Below, in pieces: positions 53,460 to 64,000 of a stretch of DNA of 64,000 nucleotides. Numbering within the stretch: the stretch's first letter is position 1; every line of letters begins with the position of its first letter. Below the pieces are notes generated by a model. That model searched no databases. It worked only from the letters and a program-made list of their open reading frames with translations, and was not told where the DNA came from. The stretch is from the NCBI RefSeq assembly GCF_020497125.1, contig NC_059072.1, positions 272,844,045 through 272,908,044 of the forward strand, given 5' to 3'. A program made the translations under genes and the position numbers. The DNA comes from Mauremys mutica. Its lineage: Eukaryota; Chordata; Testudines; Geoemydidae.

Positions 53460-56400
53460 AAGTGATATGTAGACTATATGCTAAGTATAGCCATTGTGTA
53501 AACTGATTGAGAATCTGATTTTACAATGCAGAGAATAAAAGAACCGGACAATGTTGGTTGCACTGAGTAACTACACTAAGTAATATGTAGTGGTCACCAC
53601 TAAAAAGTCAGTACTTTTCAACAGCTACCACCCAGTATTGTACCTATACCAGGGCTTAAAAATAACTGTGGTATCTCTAATGTCACAGTATGGTTTCACA
53701 GAGCACCTGGGTTATTGCTGAAATAGTGAAATTATTATTGTTTTGGAGATATTGTATCAATTTGTTTAATTATGTAATTGTACATCATAAAAATAATACT
53801 TAGTTCTTACATTCACTTAGAACACAGGATGGGACAGTCTGCCATAAGGATTTGTACTGTTGCGATTGTCTGTATTACATTTTAAGTTACTGAGGTGTGA
53901 TGTGTGTCTTTTATGTTTAAACTACATTCAGTAAGGAAAAAAAATAGATCCTGTCAAAGCAAGCTCCTGCCATGTTAGAAAGATAGACAAATATTCTTAG
54001 ATGAAGATATACTTAACCTGGCTACTCAGGAATTAGATCTCTAGAGCCAGATCCAAAACCAACTGAAGTGGAGAGTTTTAACTTCAACTGGCTTTGGATC
54101 AGGTCATCATTATTGACTTACTTGCATAGTAGGAACTGGAGTGGGGCAAGAGAACCAGACCAGTTTTGTATGTCCTTTGTTTAAGCTAAGGTCATTGTGG
54201 AAAGTCTATTTTTAACCACTGCCTTGCTACAGAACAATAAGAACAGCAGCAATAAACCCTAAAAGACAGGTGGTCAGGTAATAAATACTTCAACATGCAT
54301 GTGCATATTTTCTTTTTCTTTTTTCTTTTTTTTTTTTGGCAGAGATGATGCAATATAAGTGAATTTATAGAGGCAACCACTGATATAGAATGTTCTCCTT
54401 TTCCTTTTCACTGAAAACCTCAGTAAAGTGGCCAAGCAGATTGCTGCTTTGTACTTTGTCTTCATGGACCAATTCTTTGCCACCAGAATACTCTGTGGAT
54501 TCAAAGCATTTAAATACTGCTAAGTTTACAATGCTTGAAAAATTACTACACAGTAATTATGTTTTTGTGCTACAAAATGAAATTCATTTCCCTTTCGGGC
54601 AAAAAAAATAAAAATAAAAATAAATGCCCTCAAACTACCTGACTGTAGCTGAAAAACCAAAATCCACGTGTTCCCTCCCCAAACACCACAGAACTCTAAT
54701 GAGAATGCTAATAGGCAACACATTCAAACTGAATCTCTGCAACTGGTATGCTCACTAATGCATTCCCAGCCCCTGCTCCTAATTAAGGCTTTTCTTGTAG
54801 AGCTAATATCAATTAGGTCCATCTTCTCCCCTCTGTTCTTGTCTGGCAGCTCAATAATATTGTTCTCTTTAGCCAATTCTACTTCCCCTAGTTTTGAGGC
54901 ATCTCAGTTCTCTTTGCTTCACTGCCTCCCAGCCCCTTCAGCTACCCACTCTTCAGTCTGATAGAGCAGGACTATTGGGTCTGATGTCATTCAGTCTGCC
55001 TGCAGCCTTTCCTGTTTGTCCAACAGCCAGGAAAGTTGACATTTTCACTGGCCCATCATCTCATCTAAGTATTCTGAGGAAGGTAATTTGCCCTGCCCCC
55101 GACAAAATGTTGCACAAATAAGAGATTGATTTGATATACACTATCAGCCTGGAATAAAAAGAAGAATTCCAATTAACATTACTTCATTTGCTTTTATCTT
55201 GGAAAACACGCTCAAGAACAGCTCTGAGCTATCATTAATGATCTCTTGTGAATCTTGTTGTGTCTGATGCAGTAAGAGCAATGGCTTGCCCCTATTTTAC
55301 TTGTTATTAGTTTATTATTATACGTGAGATGTTCTAAGAAGCTAATACACAGTATTCTGAATACATTTTTTAAAATTCTGAAAATTTTTAATTAAGTCAT
55401 TTTTAATTAAATCCTATGCTTGTGTAGTGAAACCGCAGTCATGGAAAATTAGGACTAACTACATTACCTGTAGTGGAGCTACTCCAATTCACACCAGCTG
55501 AAGATTTGGCATTTAAGATTGCACCTGTGGTGCAGGGGGGAAAAAACATGTTTTATTTTAAACAGGACTCAATGTTATTAAATAGAATTCACTGTGCAGG
55601 ACAGGGAGCCTTGAGCATGAAAGGTGTAGTTTATAGATCCTAGGAGGTGGGGTTTAATATTAAAAAAATAAGGCCAATTTTAAAGGGTGTATGGAATTTA
55701 GTTTACCTGTGTAGTATGTGTAAATCTGAGGCATATATATTTTCCTACATGGACTGAAATAAAAGGCCTAATCCTTCAAGCTGTCCACAGGTGGCATTTC
55801 CATTGGAGCCAATGTGAGTTCTGTGTAGAGAGGGCTCGCTACTTCAATTTAAATGAAGTGAAATGTACAGAAATGGATATTATTTAATAAATGTACTCAT
55901 CAAATCTTCGAAGTATGATTATGATACCTTTAAATTAAAACTATTTTGTGCTGCTTATGTAGAGGGACCTACATCACTGTTGTTACCTTTATGCACTCAT
56001 TCCTATTCAGCAAGGGCCTGATGCAAAGTACACAGAACTCAGTGGAAGTCTTCCACTGGCTTTGAATCAAGCCACAAATCACTTAAGCACATGCGTAACT
56101 TTTACTGCCCCAATCTTGCAAAAAAAAAAAATTATGCATATCCTACTGTAAGCATATGAGTAATGCCATTTTTTTTAAGGCCGATTCACATGGTTAAAGC
56201 TAAGCATGTGTGTTTGCAGGATAGGGGCCTTCAGGAACTTTAGTGGAACTTAAGCTCGTTTTTAAGAACTTTGCTGAATAGAGATAGGCATGTGCTCAAG
56301 TGCTTTGCTGACCTGGGACTTAAACTAGGGCAAAATATTCCTTATTGCTGTCACTAATTCCATGTAAGGAACGAACATACACAGCACTCTTGTTCCTTAT

Positions 56401-57015
56401 TTAACTATTTAAGTAGCAAACTGTTCACAATGTAATTGATTTAAGTAGCAAAGAAAATTACTTCATAAAAACAGCAATGGTTTTAATAGAACTCCAGTCC
56501 TGAAAGCTTCATTCAATTCATTTCCAAACAAAGAGCAGATTAGGTAATATCTATAGCAGTCTTATCAGCCTTGCTTTAATGCACGTTAAGCTCTTCTGCA
56601 AATGAAACCATTCCAAGCAAATGATGCAGAATAACTCTCAATCTTTTCACTACTCAATTCTTCTGAGCCAGTGATTTGAAACAAATGTAGGTTATACACA
56701 AATAAACTCTTGCATTCTGCTTTACATAATGACACCGTACAATAAATGTTTTGTGCTATCCTAATTGTAAGTATAGGGGAAGAAGCTTTTAGGAAATCGA
56801 ATTACAGTTTCTGAAGGACAATGCATTCTGAGATTGCTATTTTCCTGTAATCAGTGTGCTGTTGATAAGTAACATTAAATTTATAATTTCAAATATGAAA
56901 ATGCAGTTTGTACAGAAAGGTAACATTTGGTACTTTGTAGGAAACATCTTTTCCCACTTAATATACTGAGCCTTTCTCCTGTGTTTCTCACATCAGTTGT
57001 TGTTGAGAGTTATAG
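53460..57015. other. Long stretch without gene; two small palindromes
   Basis: Mostly AT-rich, apparently unique. A hairpin at about 54050-54112 ('gatccaaaaccaactgaagt' against 'acttcaactggctttggatc') and another at about 56008-56072 ('ggcctgatgcaaag' against 'ctttgaatcaagcc') look like old MITE relics. The segment 56075-56325, bounded by 'cacttaagcacatg' and 'catgtgctcaagtg', may be a third. Confidence 0.4.
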
Positions 57016-57351
57016 CAGGGATCCGCAACCTTTGGCACGCGGCTTGCCAGGGTAAGCACCCTGGTGGGCCGGGCTGGTTTGTTTATCTGATGCGTCCGCA
57101 GGTTCGGCTGATTGCGGCTCCCACTGACCGTGTTTCACCATCCCAGGCCAACGGGGGCTGCGGGAAGTGGAGCGGGACAAAAGATGCACTGGCCGCTGTT
57201 TCCCACAACCCCCATTGGCCTGGAGAGGTGAACCAGTGGCCAGTGGGAGCCACGATTGGCCGAACCTGCAGACGCATCAGGTAAACAAACTGGCCTGGCC
57301 CACCAGGGTGGTTACTCTGGCAGGCTGCATGCCAAAGATTGCCAATCCCTG
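57016..57351. mobile_element. hAT palindromic MITE, 336 bp
   Basis: Ends CAGGGATCCGCAACC and GATTGCCAATCCCTG. The flanks share gttatag on both sides (57009-57015 and 57352-57358). Confidence 0.85.
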
Positions 57352-57642
57352 GTTATAGAAATCTTTTTGGGAATATTTATGGCAATCCCTCATTCTTTAT
57401 GATACACTATGAGAAACTTGCTAACCTATATTAAGACTGAGGCAAACATTTTCAAAAGAGGCAATTGATTTGGGGTACCTCAAGTTTTGGTAGCCTAATA
57501 ACTTTATCCTGATTTTCAGAGGTGCTCAGCATCCTTAGGTGTCACTGACTTCAAATGTAGGAGTGGGAGCTCAGAATTACTGAAATGTAATTTAAGATAA
57601 CTCTCAAGTTGGTCACCAAAGACTTAATGGGTTGGAAACACA

Positions 57643-59773
57643 GGGTACGTCCACACTACAGGATTATTCCGAATTTACATAAACCGGTTTAACAAAACAG
57701 ATTGTATAAAATCGAGTGTGCGCGGCCACACTAAACACATTAAATCGGTGGTGTGCGTCCACGGTCCGAGGCTAGCGTCGATTTCTGGAGCATTGCACTG
57801 TGGGTAGCTATTCCGTAGCTATCCCATAGTTCCCGCAGCCTCCCCCGCCCCTTTGAATTTCCGGGTTGAGATCCCAGTGCCTGATGCGGCAAAAATCATT
57901 GTCGCGGGTGGTTCTGGGTAAATGTCGTCAGTCACTCCTTCCGCTGAAAGCAATGGCAGACAAGCATTTCATGCCTTTTTTCCCTGGATTGCCCTGGAAG
58001 ATGCCATAGCATGGCAATCATGGAGCCTGTTTCGCCTTTTGTGACTGTCACCGTATGTGTACTAGATGCCGCTCACAGAGGCGATTCAGCAGCGCTACAC
58101 AGCAGCATGCTTTTGCTTTTGTATGATAGCAGAGATGGTTATCAGCCATATTGTACCATCTACCATACCATAAATTGGTAATAAGATGATCGTGGCTACC
58201 AGTCCTTTTGCACTGTGCCATTTGCTGCTGTCATAAGTGCCCCTGGCTGCTCTTAGCCAGGGGCGCAAAAGCCAAAATTGGGAATGACTCCCTGAGTCAA
58301 TCCCTCCTTTTTGGTATCTAAAAATAGAATCAGTCCTGCCTAGAATATGGGCAAGTGTACTAGAGAACCACTGTATCAGAGAACCAGAGAGCACAGCTGC
58401 TCTGTGTCAGATCCTGCAGAAATTATGAGCTGTATTCTATTCACAGGGGGTGCTCCTGCAACAATCCCACCTGTTGATTCCGTTCTTCCCTCAGCCTTCC
58501 TGGGCTACCGTAGCATTGTCCCCCCACTTGTGTGATGAAGTAATAAAGAATGCAGGAATAAGACACAGTGACTTGTTAGTGAGATATGAGTGGAAGGCAG
58601 CCTCCAGCTGCTATGATAGTCCAGACAGGACAGTAAGGAGTGTGTAGGAGAGGAGCCCAGCATCGCGCTGCTAGTTCAGGGGCAATTGAATCTTTTCTTT
58701 ACACATGAAGGGTGGGGGCTGATGGAGCTCAGCCCCCTGTTGTTATGATGACGATGGTTATCAGCCATATTGTACCATCTACCAGGAAAAATTAGGGCCA
58801 GGCGCCCTTGATCGACCTAACAGATGCTAGTCAGCATGGTTACCAGTCCTTTTGCACTGCCCCATGTGCCAATAGGCTGATGATGAGGACGGATACCAGT
58901 CGTTTTGTCCCATCAGCCATCCATAGCGTGGGGGGAGCAAGGATGTTGGTGTTGAGTGCTGCACCATCGCGTCTATCTGCAGCATTCAGTAAAGATAGGG
59001 TGACATGTAAAAGAGTCAAGAGAGGATTGTTTTCCCTTTCACTTCTGGGGGTGGGTGGGGGTGTGCGTAAATTGCCTAGCTATGCCCTGACCCACCGCGG
59101 ACACTGTTTTTGACCCTAGAAGCATTTGGAGCTCAGCCAAGAATGCAAATGCTTTTCAGAGACTGCAGGAACTGTGGGATAGCTTGAGTCCTCCAGTCCA
59201 TGAGCGTCCATTTGATTCTTTGGCTTTCCGTTACGCTTGTCACGCAGCAGTGCGCTGAGCCCCTGCTATGGCGTCTGTCTGGAGATTTTAAAAAAATGAT
59301 TTTGAATTTCGTCTTCTGTAACGGAGCGCTGATAGAACAGATTTGCCTGCCCTTACAGCGATCACGTCCGCATGGTCCATGCGGGAGGTCTTTCTTTTTT
59401 TTGATTTTTAACTGCTTCGCCACACGTGCTGATCGGAGCTCCATGCTGGGCAAACAGGAAATATTCAAAACTTCGCGGGGCTTTTCCTGTCTACCTGGCC
59501 ACTGCATCCGAGTTCAGATTGCTGTCCAGAGCGGTCAGTGGTGCACTGTGGGATACCGCCCGGAGGCCAATACCGTCGATCAGCGGCCACACTAACCCTA
59601 ATCCGATATGGTAATACCGATACTAGCGCTACTCCTCTCGTTAGGGAAGAGTACAGAAACCGGTTTAAAGAGCCATTAAAATCAATATAAGGTGCCTCCT
59701 AGTGTGGACGGTTGTGGCGTTAAATCGGTTTTAGGCTCCTAAAACCGATTTAAACGCCTAGTGTAGACCAGGC
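57643..59773. mobile_element. DNA transposon of about 2.1 kb, related to the GGTCTACACT-ended MITEs
   Basis: The left end GGTACGTCCACACTAC and the right end TAGTGTAGACCAGGC are imperfect inverted repeats, followed inward by CCGGTTTAAC-type and GTTAAATCGG-type blocks on the two sides. A 14-bp direct repeat, GGTTGGAAACACAG, flanks it at 57630-57643 and 59780-59793. Inside, 'gatggttatcagccatattg' occurs at 58133 and 58755, and 'taccagtccttttgcactg' at 58198 and 58841. In turtles I recall related repeats near Myb/SANT-like reading frames, but no intact frame is visible here. Confidence 0.65.
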
Positions 59774-59793
59774 TACAGTGGTTGGAAACACAG

Positions 59794-61007
59794 ATGTCTA
59801 TTTTGCTTCTCCAAGTTTAAGACTCTCTGTCTACACTGATCCACCTGCTAACCAACAGGTTCTCTCCTTCTGTCTCCAAAGCCATCATTAATCTCATCTC
59901 CTCTCTGAATATTAGAGCTGGTTGTGAATTTTCTGACCAAACATTTTTATGAGAAAATGGGGATACGACAAAACCAAAACTGTTTATGGGAATGGGGTGA
60001 TTTCAACAAATATCCCAGTTTGCAAAAAAATGTTTTAAATCTCTTGAAACATCTTGTTTCAACATTTTCTCACTCGAAAGTTTTTAGTTTCTCATTAAAT
60101 ATTAGAAACAATAAGGCATTGATTCAAACAGAGCCATTAAAATTTACATTACTATATATTTAAAGTGAGATACTGCTTGCTTGTATCACACTGTTGTTAC
60201 TAGTGTGATGGGTGTGCCTGTTATTTGGAACAGAGCAATTCAGTCCTGGGTTGGATGCTTGAAATAGGTATCTGGAGATCCCCTTCTACCTTCAATTAAA
60301 TGTGCACACTTGCTTCATAGCAAATGGATTAAGGTACAGATGGAAACAACAATGAATAATGCTATGCAAATGTAACAGAAATCCATCAAAATGGATAGCA
60401 CCATCTAGAGTCAAATGCATACTGCCATAAGGACCTGATATGTCTGGAGGAATCAGCTTTGCTAGTTATTCTTTGCTGTGAGTAAAATGTGATAAGTAAT
60501 TTTTGTTTTCCCTAAAGTTTATCATGCCCCGCACCCCAGCGTATATTCCACCCCTCCTCCTGCAGGGAGGAGTACTCCCCAGTTGGAGAACCTCTGTCTA
60601 CACTTCAGAATTAGGTTGATGTAAAGCAGCTTACCTTTTCTGTCTTCAGCGAAAGGGTGGATACTTTGGATTCAAGTGATTCCTCACCTAGATATTCTAT
60701 ATTTGGAGACTATACAGGAGGGGACAACTGAGTGTATTAGGTGATGCTCTGGGATCGAGGTAGTGGAGGGGTCCCCTTGGGTTCTGAAATTCCTTAGCTA
60801 AACATTTGGGCTTTACTTGTGTAAACCCCAAACCTACAATGCAGAATCAGAACTTCCTAATGAACCTGCATGGGTCTGTCAAGTGAAAGTCCCTATGAAC
60901 ATACCTGGCAGACCCCAATTCAAATAACTTTTATCAACCAAATTTTGCAGGATTGCATTTAGCTTACATATACATGTCGCCTGAGCAATGACATTATTGT
61001 AATATTG

Positions 61008-61048
<41 letters not shown>

Positions 61049-62049
61049 TGTGGTTTAATTCATTCAAGCTACATTGTTTTCTTTTATATAAAATCCATAG
61101 TCAGGCATAATGAACTTTCTCAGAGTATGATAAGTTGCCCTGGTGATGGTCATTCCACCTGAAACATCAGATATGGATTTTGTGTAAAGAAAAATATAGG
61201 TAGCTGTTTCAATGAGAGAACTACTCCAGGCCTGGATGATTAACAGAGAGGAGCAGAGAGACAGAAAACAGAAGGCAGCAGCATTTTATATTTGAAACTG
61301 GAGAAGCATTGGGAACATTTAAAGAGCCACTGACCTTTTTTACTATTATCTGTAAAAACACTTAGACTACTAAAATTAGTATAAGCAAAGGGCAATGTGG
61401 TAAAGTTGCTGCCCCAACACTCCCTCTTCTTGCTGGAGGTAGCATTGCAGCTCCTTACCTCAGTTTCCCCTCCCTCTCTCCCCACCATCCTTTGGCCTAT
61501 TTCAGCTGCAGGAATGTCCTGATCTTCCAGCAAGACCACTTTATAGAGTCCTGCCCATTCCCAGGCCACAGAGTCCTTCATTAAATTAACATATACAAAC
61601 CCCAAAACTTCAGCCCAGCTGGGAGCCCCCTCATTGCAGGCATGCCTGTGTGCTTTACACTGTCCTGCTGAGCCTAAGTCCACCTCACAGTCCAGGGGCT
61701 GATGCACTCTTCCCCTTACTCAGGGGTTCAGGCAGGCTCCAGCCTATTCAATATTCTCTTTCTCCTTTGCAGCCTTCCTTCCGGCCCTTTCTCAGGGCCA
61801 AGGCAGGTTTTCACTCTCACTCTTGCTCCTCTCTGTCACTGTGTCTCAGAGGGTCACAGCTGAGGATGCCCAATTCATGACAAACTGCTGAGAAACAGGG
61901 AAGACTCACCCCAAACTGGTGGTTATTCTGTCGATAGATTATACTAAACCAAGAACAAAAGTAAACATCTGTCTCACCATACTGGTTAACAGGAAGTAAA
62001 AAATGCAGTCTCCTTAGACATTCCAGCTCTTGTCTCACCACGCAGAAAC
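59794..62049. other. No recognisable gene
   Basis: Contains a MITE remnant at about 60590-60640 ('tctacacttcagaattaggt') and the (GT)n run at 61012-61043. No coding sequence recognised. Confidence 0.45.
61012..61043. repeat. (GT)n microsatellite
   Basis: About 16 uninterrupted gt units. Confidence 0.95.
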
Positions 62050-62920
62050 TAGTCTGTATGATGAGTGGTTACTGAAAACCAATTTAATCAAACATAGGTT
62101 TCTTCTAATACCAAGAGATCAGCAACATAGCCAGGTCAATATATAACTCGGATCTTACCCAACAATCACATTGATGCCACTCCTTTAGTAACTAGAAACT
62201 AAAGGTTTAATAATGAAAGAAAAGAATAAGAGAGGTTATAATGGTTAATAAATCATATACATACAAATAATTGCAGTCCTTATATCAGGTTTGTAGCAGT
62301 GATTGAAAAGACTGCTGGCTTGTAAAGTCTCTTTGGTAACTTCTAAAAGATTGGAAAGCTTTCAGTCCATAGTTCAAAATGCTCCTTTTAGTTGTAAATC
62401 CACAGACCAGAGAATCAGTGTAGGAAAGACGCAAAATGGAGATATTTCAGGCATTTTTTATATCCTTTGCCATGTGCCTGGAAATTTACTGTCTCTGTTT
62501 TTGGAAAGTTACTGCCTTAAGATGGGAGTCCAGGATCACATGAATATATCACATGTCCTTACATGACTCACAGGAGCAGCCATTGCCCATATTCTTGCTG
62601 AAGGAGCTACAGGAAGAGCTATCTGGATGGAATGAGTTTCTTCTATAGCCCATTGTTTGAGCTAAGTGTCCTTGATGGGCCATCGCTACATAGCCATCTG
62701 GCCTTAATGCAAATTTTACCTGCTGGATGTTACCCAGGAATACAATATATGCCATACATAGCCAATAGTCATAACTTCAGATACAAAAATGATACATGCA
62801 TAATAAACTGGATAATCCTACTTAGTAAATCATAACTTTTCCCTTGGCACCTTACATAACATACATTTTAAAAGATGTGTTGCAATTGTATAACAATGGC
62901 AATATCTATTAGCTAAATGG
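62050..62920 (-). mobile_element. LTR-type repeat, boundaries approximate
   Basis: The plus strand includes 'aaaccaatttaatcaaacat', 'ttgtagcagtgattgaaaag' and 'aactgctggcttg'-like blocks that I recognise as a common turtle LTR in antisense. I could not define its ends or target duplication, and its class is uncertain. Confidence 0.5.
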
Positions 62921-63504
62921 TCAGATTCAATCATATAACCTACCATATAATCACACCTTCCCATGGACATTTCCTCCCCTCAACTAGGCTCACCCAGTTC
63001 TTTATAAAAATAGCCTTGTTTTCCCCCAGCTGGACTTTATTTCTAATTACAACATTCAGGTGTCAGCAGGCAGGCTAATTGTCCTCTCAGACCCATATTA
63101 ACCTTTTCCCAGAATTTATGACCTATAACAGATACATGGCCACAAAAGCTAGTAAGCCCCTCCACCCACCCCACTTATGGCCTCCTCAGAATTTGGATCC
63201 AGGTGTGTAGGGCTAATCTCTCCTGGGTAGAGGGACAACACAGGCACGTGCTGCTACTTATATAGGGAAGATCGTAAATACAAAATGTAGCTCTTTGGTT
63301 TAAAACTTCCTGCATCAAGCACATTGATTTATGGTTATTTCTAGAGACTTAGTGTGTTGAGTGATAGCCTGTCAGAGGGTAAGAATAATTGTATTCAGTT
63401 TATGTGTTGGTGTGTGTATTATGTATTTATTAAATTGGTTTCATTCCCTTCTCATCCTTTTATACATACTCCCATTCATTCCCTTCTTATGCCTTTTATA
63501 TATA
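62921..63504. other. No recognisable feature
   Basis: No element or gene recognised. Confidence 0.45.
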
Positions 63505-63512
63505 CTCCCATT

Positions 63513-63825
63513 CAGGGCCAATCAGAGAGGGGGCCAGGAAGGCCATTTGGCCTGGGCCTCAAGCTCAAAGGGGACTTTAAATTTAGACACTTGTAAATTT
63601 TTTGGCAAATAAGAGATGTGATTTGGTAAAATACATAATTTTTTTTTGCACAGAAAAGGCTAGAAAAGCTTTTGTTAAATAAAAAAATATTCAAATTATG
63701 TCTCATTCTTTTTTTTTTTTTTGGCCTTATTTGTTTTCATGTGTCATCATTTTTTATTCTTTTATAGCTAGGGGCCTCAAAAGCTGGAAGAGGCCCGGGC
63801 CTCTCTGGACCTCTGAAAGGGTCTG
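63513..63825. mobile_element. hAT-type non-autonomous element, 313 bp
   Basis: Starts CAGGGCCAATCAGAG and ends GAAAGGGTCTG. A perfect 8-bp target duplication, ctcccatt, lies at 63505-63512 and 63826-63833. The interior is AT-rich with a T run at 63708-63721. Terminal repeats are short. Confidence 0.8.
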
Positions 63826-64000
63826 CTCCCATTATACATAACACAGGTATCCAATTGTGTGCCTGATGCAGGTATCAGCTAGGTCCACTAGCATCTGAGT
63901 CCCAGATGATTGCTAGACAGATCACAATGAGATTCAAGTATCATGCCCTTAAAAGTAAGGCTGCTACAAGTCCTACAAGGTTAGTTAAACAAATTGAAAA

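Noticed and set aside
1..64000. Host protein-coding exons
   Set aside because: I looked on both strands for conserved host domains and saw none. All recognisable coding sequence belongs to retroelements. Short or poorly conserved exons could still be missed by eye.

Overview
This window looks like gene-poor vertebrate nuclear DNA, most probably from a turtle (Testudines). The evidence is its mixture of repeats: antisense CR1 LINE tails, Pol III SINEs whose 3' tails resemble CR1, Penelope-like elements (PLEs) with GIY-YIG endonucleases, several related retroviral solo LTRs, 335-bp hAT miniature elements, and MITEs built from hairpins. The turtle assignment rests on my recognition of these families without a database; a crocodilian is less likely but not excluded. 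I found no host exon, tRNA, rRNA, CRISPR or operon. Everything coding that I recognise belongs to transposable elements, and nearly all of it is broken.

Layout. 1-834: the 5' end of a Ty3/Gypsy element on the minus strand (gag still open, primer site, short LTR), running off the left edge. 1.1-2.5 kb: an ERV-type LTR piece beside an L1/Tx1-like reverse transcriptase relic split by a hAT MITE. 4.3-7.9 kb: a second Gypsy element with the unusual order protease - integrase - RT - RNase H (Gmr1-like), with a minisatellite in its LTR and a CR1 insertion. 9.2-13.9 kb: hAT elements, a SINE, a tRNA-like palindrome and a hairpin MITE. 14.2-20.1 kb: a decayed endogenous retrovirus on the minus strand with gag, pro, RT and integrase relics, no visible env and no RNase H. 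20.8-22.8 kb: two LTRs, one ending in a perfect 46-bp fold-back. 24.6-25.9 kb: two MITEs. 26.9-28.2 kb and 32.5-35.3 kb: two PLEs in opposite orientations; the first has a hammerhead-ribozyme-like core in its tail. 29.6-31.3 kb: a CR1 endonuclease fragment. 37.2-46.7 kb: a stack of CR1 fragments, including an ORF1 esterase domain, plus another LTR. 49.8-53.5 kb: a solo LTR and several MITEs. 57.0-59.8 kb: a hAT MITE and a 2.1-kb DNA transposon. 62.0-63.8 kb: an LTR and a hAT element with a perfect 8-bp target duplication. Long stretches between these hold nothing I can recognise.

The elements do not act together as a pathway. What they record is a history of insertion: MITEs inside LINEs, SINEs inside LTRs, CR1 inside Gypsy and PLE. 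The observations I find most worth following are the serial-hairpin MITE family, whose arms differ between copies by compensated changes; the hammerhead-like PLE tails; the Gmr1-type domain order; and the intact gag with a perfect 18-nt tRNA-Ser primer match. I did not find a clear candidate for a wholly new biological system.
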